The translations under genes and the position numbers were made by a program. Below the pieces are notes generated by a model, which ran no database searches, was not told the DNA's origin, and saw nothing but the letters and a program-made list of their open reading frames with translations. DNA of 64,000 bases from contig CM039130.1 of NCBI GenBank assembly GCA_022036555.1, positions 4,722,897 to 4,786,896 of the forward strand, in the 5' to 3' direction. Below are positions 57,206 to 64,000 of the stretch, one piece after another. How positions within the stretch are numbered: the first letter of the stretch is position 1; each line of letters opens with the position of its first letter. This DNA comes from Microstegium vimineum (lineage: Eukaryota; Streptophyta; Magnoliopsida; Poales; Poaceae).

Positions 57206-58028
57206 CTTTCTAATAGAAGATGAATTCTGCTTCCTCCTGCATAGAAGGATGCATGATTAGCTTTGATGATTGGTATTTCTAAATGGAGCGAAGTAATAAA
57301 GTATAAATATAATAAGATAAAATTTGAAGATTGTCATTATAATTTTGTTAAATTAGAGATATGTCATCATGTCCCATATGTCATTGACTCAGATGAGTCC
57401 CACATGTTAATGAGATACCACTGGCATATCTCCATATAATGGTACATCATACGTACATGACAACATATATGACCATATGTGCACATTATGCAAATGCTTG
57501 TGTAACATAAATATTAAGTAATAAGGCAGAGAATATCTTTAGAAAAGCATACAAAATTCCATATAAGGTCACATTTTCTAAACCCAAATGGCTGTACAAA
57601 ATGTATAGATGAAATCATAAAAATACTAGTTAGAAATGTAACATAAATAACTTGTCTATAAACACAAGGAAAATGGACGTTTACCTCTTAGAGAATAAAG
57701 TGACAAGTGTACATTCATAATCAGACTCCTCTGAATCAACGGCATGAGCCCTCTGTTTGTTCACAGGAGGTTTCCTTTTCCCACCATGGCCTTGGCTTTT
57801 CCTTTTATTCAAGGGTAGCTGCGGGCATTCACAATTCCCTCATAAGTCATAAGTGCCCAAGACAGAGATGCCTGTGTGGATCAACAAAGCAAGAGAGAGA
57901 GAGAAGGGGGTTGAAAAAGATGTGTTTTACCTTGCCATTATTCTTCATCTCCCCACTAAACTTAGGAGATAGCTTCGAACAGTTTTCGCGGCTCACTTGT
58001 CCCCCCTGCTCATCCTCATCCATCGGAC
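57206..58028 (-). pseudogene. ULP2-like: ULP2 copy 2, exons 3-5
   Basis: Exon 3 (58028-57931, MDEDEQGGQVSREN), exon 4 (57818-57685, NKRKSQGHGGKRKPPVNKQR) and exon 5 (57236-57206, RKQNSSSIRK). Lengths equal those of copy 1 (98, 134 and 31 bp) and all remain open, with mainly substitutions. Exon 4 retains the basic nuclear-localisation-like cluster. Confidence 0.8.
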
Positions 58029-58283
58029 CTACACACACAAAATGAAACATAAAAAATCGGTGACAGCTTGTATGAGTGAACAACGCGCTACAACAGATTC
58101 AACACAAACTGTTGTATTTTTCTAGAACACACCGAGGCGTGTAATCCATTAAGCAGAAGGGAGTTTTCAAAGGAATACAACACCAAATAAGCAGTAACCC
58201 AGGTTACCGCCAAACCCAACGAAAACAACTAAAAGGCATTCGAAAGAAAGCCAAAAGACAGGTTATATATAGCAGCCCACACA

Positions 58284-61200
58284 TCACAGCAGACGCAAAC
58301 TGAACAGCATCCTCAAGTATTTATAACCCGCAGAGCACCAAGCCAAAGCTTCATCACGAATGGTAATGAGCAGCTGGCTAGCTGAAGAAGCTCGACCGTC
58401 GAATGTTTTAGTTTTACGCTCTTTCCACAGCGACCATCCGACGAGGAAGAACAACGGATCAAAACCCTTACGCAGCGGTTTGGGAACACGCTTGCGCTGC
58501 TGCAGCCACCACTGCAAAGAGGGCTCGTCGTGGATGCTGACGAAGGGCTGCAGCTGAAGCAGGGAGAGACAGGTGAACCAAACCTCCTTGCTGAAGCAGC
58601 AGGACATCAGGATGTGATGAATGGTCTCCACCCCTTGGTCGCAAAGGACGCAGACGTTCGATTCCTGCAGCCCATGCTGCCATCTCCAATCGGTCGTCCA
58701 ACAGCGAACGTGCATCAGCAGCCCGAAGAAGAACTTAACCTTTGGTGGAGTTGAAGTCTTCCAGATGTATTTCGCCGCAATCGTAGCAGAGGAACCAAAG
58801 AACAAGGAGGCGTAGGCTAAGGAAGCCGAGTAACACCTGTCCGGTGACAAAGTCCAGGAGAAGGTGTCCGGCTGCTGCATCAAGTGCACACTATCAAGCA
58901 AGTCACAAATTTCAGCCACCTCCACCACAAGCTGCATGGTCACAGGGCCCTGAATGTACCTAGCCCACTCGTTGCCCATCATGGCATCCGCCACCGAGAC
59001 CTTCCTTTTCCTTGGCCGAACAGAAGCAAACACTGTTGGCGCCAAGGTTTGGATACTTGAGCCATAACAAGAGTAATCATCTTTGAATGTTATGAACAAG
59101 TCAAACCTATCCACACTTTTAACAGGAAAAGGACCACAAATGTCTGTGTGAATTATCTATAGAATTCCTGAACTTCGTTTGCCATCTTTCTTTATTTTCT
59201 TTACATATTTGCCTTTAATGCATTTGATGCATTGTTCTAAATCCAAGAACTCTAATAGAGGAAGAATCTCATTCTTAACTAGTCTTTCTACTCTCCCCCT
59301 CAAAATATGGCCTAAATGATAATGCCATAATTTCAATGATGCATCTTGAGTTCTCTTTTGTTTGCCATTTACTTTCGTTGATGAGAACGCATCGTTGCAC
59401 GCAACATTCACATTATCCTATCTGTCCATCCAAAAGAAAATTGACTTGCCATCGCCAAGGGTGAAGCTTGTGGCCGTTCGAAAAAGCACTAGCACTGCCC
59501 GCTCATTAGTAGATGGATGACGTTCAGCCAACCGCTCCTTCCATACCCAACGGGTCCTAAGCGCCAGCCCCGTGCGCTTGAGGTTTGAAATGCCTAAACC
59601 CCCAAGCCCCTTAGGCATACAGACCGCAGGCCACGCCACCTTGCAGCGTCCACCTTTGATCTTGTCTGATCCAACCCATAAGAAAGCTCTTCGCAACTTG
59701 TCAATATTGTCAATTGCCTAGGGGGTAAACATAAGGCGATAGACATATGAACTGGAATTGCGGACATCGTAGCTTTCACCAAAGCCGTTCTGCCAGCTTC
59801 ATTAAGCAAGTTGCACTTCCATCCAGTTATTCTAGCCGCAATCTTGTCTATGAGCGGTTGCTCATCCGCATGCCTTAGCTTGAAAACCAATAGCGGTATC
59901 CCTAAGTAGTGGCAGGGGAAATCCTCGATGCGACATTGAAGTATCTCCTGCACCAGCTGAACTTCCGAGGCCACACAGTGCATTGGGATGGCCACACTCT
60001 TTTCCAGGTTGGTCAGCAGGTCGGAGGTGAGGCCAAAAATGTTAAGTGTGGCCTTCACCGCATGCAGATTAGGCCCCAGCAGAGCCACAAAAAGAACGAG
60101 CTCATCACCATATAAGCTAGCACGCTGCCTGTCTAGACCAACAACCGGTGCTAGCGCTCCTCGCAGCTCCAACCAAAGCAAGAGGTGGTTAAGCACTTAC
60201 ATAGCGAGTACAAACAACAAAGGCGAAAGCAGGTTGCCCTGACACAGGCTCCGCGCATGACAGATGCGATGGCCAGGCCTCCCATTGAGCATGATCCTGG
60301 TGTTCGCCATGGCCAGGAGGTCTGACATCCAATTCCTCCATTGCCGCCCAAACCCCAAGTATAGAACTTCGAGAAGAAAAGTCCAGGCAACAATGTCGAA
60401 AGCTTTTGCAATGTCAATCTTGAGCAAGATATGGGAGGCCTTTTTGGAGTGAATGGATCTACATGCCAATTGTACGTCCATGAAATTATCATGTATACAC
60501 CAACCTCGGATGAAGGCACTCTGATTTTGCCGCACCAGCTAATCCATAACCGCTGACAGGCGTCTTGCCAGACACTTGGTAAGCAATTTTGTAAAACTAT
60601 GGACAAGGCTGATTGGCCAGTAGTCACTAACAGCCATCGGGGTTTCCTTCTTCCTTGGCAGGATCATGTATGCTCCATTAAGGTGACTCTAATGCTCTCC
60701 TGAAGGCTTGCACCCAAAAGGCATTCAACACATTCAGAATATCACTCTTTGTAATCTCCCAAGTGAGCATGTAAAACCATCCAGTGAACCCATCCGGGCT
60801 GGGTGCCTTATCATTAGGCAACTCCTTGATGACCGACCATATTTCTTCCTCCGTGAAGAAGTGCTAAAGAACAAAAAGGTCAACTAAAGGTAGACTAATG
60901 TCACTTAAATCAATCCATTTTGAGCGCACAAAATATGTACCCAGAGTGTTATTATAGAACTCAAATAGGGCTGAAGCCATTTGCTAATCTTGAACTATTT
61001 GCATTCCATGGACCTGCAAGGAGTCGATCCTTCCCCGGCGCCTTCGGTGGCAAGCCATTAGGTGGTAAAATAGGTGTTGGCATCTCCCTCCTTCAAGAAA
61101 AGCATCCACGAGCGCTTCCTGTCAATGGACCTAGATAGCTATGCAAGGCCCAACACTTTGATCTTGAGCGAACGCCTGAGCTCAACCTCCCAAGGCTACA

Positions 61201-62198
61201 ACACACGACGCTCCGACTCCTCATCTAGGCACAGGATGGCCTCACGGGTCAGGGTGAGTTGTATCCAGATGCTACCAACATTAGTGGAGCTCCATCTCGT
61301 CAATTCCTTGGCCACATTCCTAAGATTTATGTCGATGGACTTGAGTGGGTCAACTTACGCGGTGTCGATTGCCCAAGTGGAGGCAACCACATCGCTGAAC
61401 CCCGGAACCTTAGCCCAAAAAGGCTAAAAGTGGAAGCACCTCTTGGCATTCCCGAGAAAGCATTAAGCTGCAGCAAATGGGGCAGTGATCTGAGCAATCG
61501 GCTGAGATAGGTCTAAGCACATGGTGCACGAACAAGGCGGGCCAATCAGCAGTCCCAAACACAAGATCAATGAGTTCCAAGGTTGGCCTATCACGTTCAT
61601 TTGACCAAGAGTATAATCTGTCCACAAAAGGAATTTCTTCAAGCTATGTCTGATTGATGAATGAGCGGAACCGTCTCATAGACCTCCTGTCAAGGCTAAT
61701 GCTATTCTTGTCACATGCCTGGTAGAACATGTTAAAGTCCCCACACGGGAGCCACGGCAGCTGCAAGCTGGCACGTTATTGCGATAGCTCCTCAAGAAAT
61801 TGCACCTTTTTAGCATCGGGTTGTGGCCCATAAACCACTGAAATCCTCCACCCGGCCCCAATGACACTAGCCTCAGCCAAAGTGGCCGAGATGGAGAAGC
61901 GCCCTAGCACGATATCGGTGACTGTCCATAGCTCATGCCTCCATCCAAACAGGATCCTCCCAGAGGCCCCAACGGAGGGCAAGCACACATAATCAAAGGC
62001 GGAGCCTAGAGTTTCAATAGCTAGAGAGTTACAAAAGTTGGAGATTTTCGTCTCCTGAAGCCAGACTAGAGAAGGATCATGAAGTAGTAGGAATTCGCGC
62101 ACCACATTGTGTCGCGCCCGATCGTTGAGACCACGCATGTTCCACACAAAATAGCAGTGGTTTGCTATCATGAGTAACCAATTGGCAACTACAAACAT
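58284..62198 (-). pseudogene. LINE ORF2: endonuclease-RT-zinc domain, inactive
   Basis: Endonuclease (62198-61400): CYFVWNMRGLND, VWLQETKI, and SADCSDHCPI near 61470. Reverse transcriptase (about 60850-59430): KAPSPDGFTGWFY, LLKIDIAKAFDIVAWTFL, then YGDELVLF at about 60095, where active elements have YADD. Next comes FPCHYLGIPL and LGGLGISNLKRTGLALRTRW. The zf-RVT region (about 58830-58560) has KFFFGLLMHVRCWTTD and CVLCDQGVETIHHIL. A Copia fragment interrupts it at about 59055-59420. Stops and frameshifts break all domains. Confidence 0.85.
59055..59420 (-). mobile_element. Copia fragment lodged in LINE ORF2
   Basis: About 365 bp on the minus strand encoding a Copia GAG-pre-integrase (LKLWHYHLGHILRGRVERLV, then a CIKC zinc-binding pair) and the integrase start (IIHTDICGPFPVKSVDRFDL, KDDYSCYG). 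Bounded by LINE sequence SFTLGDGKSIFFWMDR on one side and SSIQTLAPTVFAS on the other. No LTR. It cannot have inserted as a retrotransposon on its own. Confidence 0.75.
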
Positions 62199-62209
62199 TG
62201 GGGGAGGTG

Positions 62210-64000
62210 GGCATCAGGCCACCCCATCTCCCAACTCTGTCAAGTCCAGCTCCATGGACGACAAATCAACACCACCATTGAGAATAATCTACATTGCCTG
62301 CTTCTTTCTTTCCGACAAGTTCCCACCAAAAGTCTGCTTGAATTTACGTTGGGCCTCAACATCAGTAGCATCTTCTTGCACCTGAATCCCCATCTTCTTG
62401 AAGAGCTGGTTCTGCGCCTGCTTAATCGCATTCGTAGCACGCGACCGTTCTGCAATACGGCCACTCCTCCTGAGGGACTACACTGTGACCGACGTTCTAG
62501 CATGGTGCAGCCTTGGACGCGAGCGGAGCACCAGCATTTGCAACACCAGGCAAACAGCCGCCTCAATTTCCTCTTGTGTGGACTGGGCCGAAACAGACTG
62601 CGCTGGCATGACATCAAGATCCACATCTGTAGGAACGTGCCCATCATCTGCACCAAAATCTAGGATACGCACAGTAGGAAGGTTATCTAGGACGTTGACA
62701 TTGCTGAATTCAGCATCTACAAGGGTGGACCACCAATCTGGCGAGGAAGACAACTCCATAGCAGAAGTCCCCACCAACCCAGGTGTAGACAGCAGTGACT
62801 CCGACAACAGGGAGTTACCCAGCAGCTCACGCTCCGCAATGGACTACCACCAATCAGACCAGTCGATGCTAGATGAAATTTGAGGACCCATCCCCATCTA
62901 AAGCAAATGCGGAGCAAAGTTGATGAATCGACAAGAAAATCCAGGAGAAGCGAAGCTTCACACGACTGACATCAACGGAGAGGCAGGCGAATACCCTCGA
63001 CGGTGGCCAGGCAGAGCGCTGCAGCAGAGCTAGGACCAGGATCAGGTAGCGGGCAACGCAAAGACCCAATTTGAAGAGATGAAGAAGACGGCGACGTCGA
63101 GAGCTCTAGAGGACAACAGAGGCCTCCAACCTGGGTAGATCCCCCGTGGGAAGGCTGCATCCCAGAGCGAAGACAAGGGAATGTCACCCCAACATAGTTG
63201 CCATGACGGCATCCCCAACTGCTGGTAGGATGGTAACGGTTGCAATTGCTATCTCCAGAGCCGTCCAAGTCGTTGTCCCTGCGCGGCATATATATATGTC
63301 AATCATCAACATCGCCATTGCCCGCCTCGCCGGCCCCCTAGCACCATCGTCACCAACATCAACACAGTTCACATATTTGGCGGGCAATGAGGAATCCGGC
63401 AGCGCGCCACCGTCCCGGAAGGAGAAGAAGCGCACCCGCACCCGATAGCGTAGGCCCAACAGCATGTCGTCAGCAACCCTGGGAAGGTGCGGCTCCGGGA
63501 TAAAGTTCAAATTCTCATCATCGATAAGGAGGGATGCTAGCTCCATTTCATTATGAAGAACTCCCGATCATCATCCAAGGGGGTATCGCGAAGATCCGTC
63601 AACTAGATCTCCGTGCAGCATGGCCCCAACACCCTCTGCGTCGTCACCTGGCATGCAGGGGAACCCGGAAGAGGGCCAGCAGCACCAGTAAGCGGAAGGA
63701 CCTAGCAGAAGCCAGGGAAGTCTGCCTCCACGGGCGCTAGACCAAAGGAATCAGCATACCCCCCCCCCCCCCCCCGGCTGCGAAGCAAGCACACGTTCCA
63801 TGTCTGCCAAATTACGGAAGCATGCCACGAAGTCTTCCGGTAAATGGCGCTTGATCTCCACATCATGCTCTCTGATCTCAAACCGGTTCCAAAGGTCGGC
63901 GTAGACAATGGCCACCGACACGTTGGGTCTAGTACCACCCACCGTGGTGACAAGGGCACGCTCTAAGGCCACCTCTGCCACATGCAACTCCATCGAGCGT
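62210..64000 (-). pseudogene. LINE ORF1 remnant
   Basis: Frames in the expected ORF1 place ahead of the endonuclease. The segment at 63993-63751 reads VAIVYADLWNRFEIREHDVE and LPEDFVACFRNLADMERVLA, the style of the nucleic-acid-binding N-terminal domain of plant LINE ORF1. Later parts are shifted among frames. The ORF1 start is outside or at the window's edge. Confidence 0.5.

Larger units (their letters stand above)
47226..58028 (-). pseudogene. ULP2-like: ULP2-type SUMO protease, copy 2 (exons 3-14 present)
   Basis: Exons: 3 (58028-57931), 4 (57818-57685), 5 (57236-57206), 6 (51898-51822), 7 (51733-51704), 8 (51623-51528), 9 (51203-51101), 10 (50193-50111), 11 (49761-49639), 12 (49462-49363), 13 (49181-49074) and 14 (48953-47226). 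All lengths and phases agree with copy 1. The catalytic His (DHWSL), Asp (HLDSL), Gln and Cys (PQQNNAYDCG) are all intact. The defect is the exon 10 donor: copy 1 has GTAAGT, copy 2 has TTAAGT, and readthrough meets TAA at once. Exons 1-2 are displaced beyond the window by a LINE in intron 2. It is probably non-functional unless an alternative donor or exon skipping is used; a sequencing error at the donor is possible. Confidence 0.8.
58120..64000 (-). mobile_element. LINE (L1-type), extends past the window
   Basis: Minus-strand non-LTR retrotransposon whose 3' end lies at about 58120, in intron 2 of ULP2 copy 2. The host sequence resumes exactly where copy 1 (about 42880) continues. Carries ORF1 (about 64000-62210), endonuclease, reverse transcriptase and a zf-RVT zinc domain. 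Many stops and frameshifts. The 5' end and target duplication partner are outside the window. A run of 17 C at about 63759-63776 lies in ORF1. Confidence 0.88.

Noticed and set aside
57206..57260. Longer version of exon 5 (frame IPII...HLLFER in copy 1)
   Set aside because: It breaks splice phase with exon 4 and meets a stop in the phase that would fit; the 31-bp exon after TGCAG fits both sides in both copies.

Overview
The window looks like nuclear DNA of a grass (Poaceae, possibly Panicoideae). It has one intron-rich host gene family, a GC-rich first exon, and nested LTR retrotransposons, LINEs and DNA transposons of kinds usual in grass genomes. There is no prokaryotic gene organisation, no rRNA or tRNA that I can recognise, and no CRISPR array. 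The species cannot be named from sequence reading alone.

Host gene. The only host gene I can support is a ULP2-type SUMO protease (C48 cysteine protease, Ulp2/SENP6-7 class), on the minus strand as two tandem copies. I reconstructed 14 exons from splice sites, reading phase and copy-to-copy comparison. Copy 1 runs from exon 1 (43632) to the stop codon at 2273 and is split by more than 34 kb of insertions. Copy 2 keeps exons 3-14 (58028 to 47226); its exons 1-2 must lie beyond 64000, past a LINE in intron 2. The 3' flanks are duplicated too (about 1055-2272 and 44889-47225). Copy 1 has a stop in the catalytic-Cys exon and a retrotransposon in exon 14. Copy 2 has lost the exon-10 splice donor, so both are probably inactive.

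Layout. 1-1050: unassigned flank. 1055-2272: duplicated flank. 2273-18040: copy 1 exons 14-6, with an 11.7-kb Tekay-like Ty3/gypsy chromovirus (2563-14227) inside exon 14. 18044-23284: Copia element with 144-bp LTRs. 23285-40863: truncated Tat/Retand-like Ty3/gypsy element on the minus strand, itself carrying a 651-bp hAT-like element (25518-26168) and an 8.65-kb Athila-like element (29310-37962). 40864-41956: old Copia and LINE remnants. 41976-43632: copy 1 exons 5-1. 43640-44830: promoter region and CACTA-like debris. 44889-47225: duplicated flank with a 5'-truncated LINE. 47226-51898: copy 2 exons 14-6. 52520-57186: an old Copia remnant with a LINE fragment inside, in intron 5. 57206-58028: copy 2 exons 5-3. 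58120-64000: a near-complete but dead LINE with a Copia fragment lodged in ORF2.

The observation most worth following is in the Tekay-like element. An extra reading frame between its 5' LTR and gag begins with a near-exact copy of the histone H3 N-terminal tail (A-R-N-K-Q-T-A-R-K-S-T). The same element encodes a chromodomain with the three aromatic-cage positions filled, so it carries both an H3K9-like mimic and a potential H3K9me reader. Most of the stops in this element look like C-to-T decay at CHG sites, as expected for a methylated, silenced copy.
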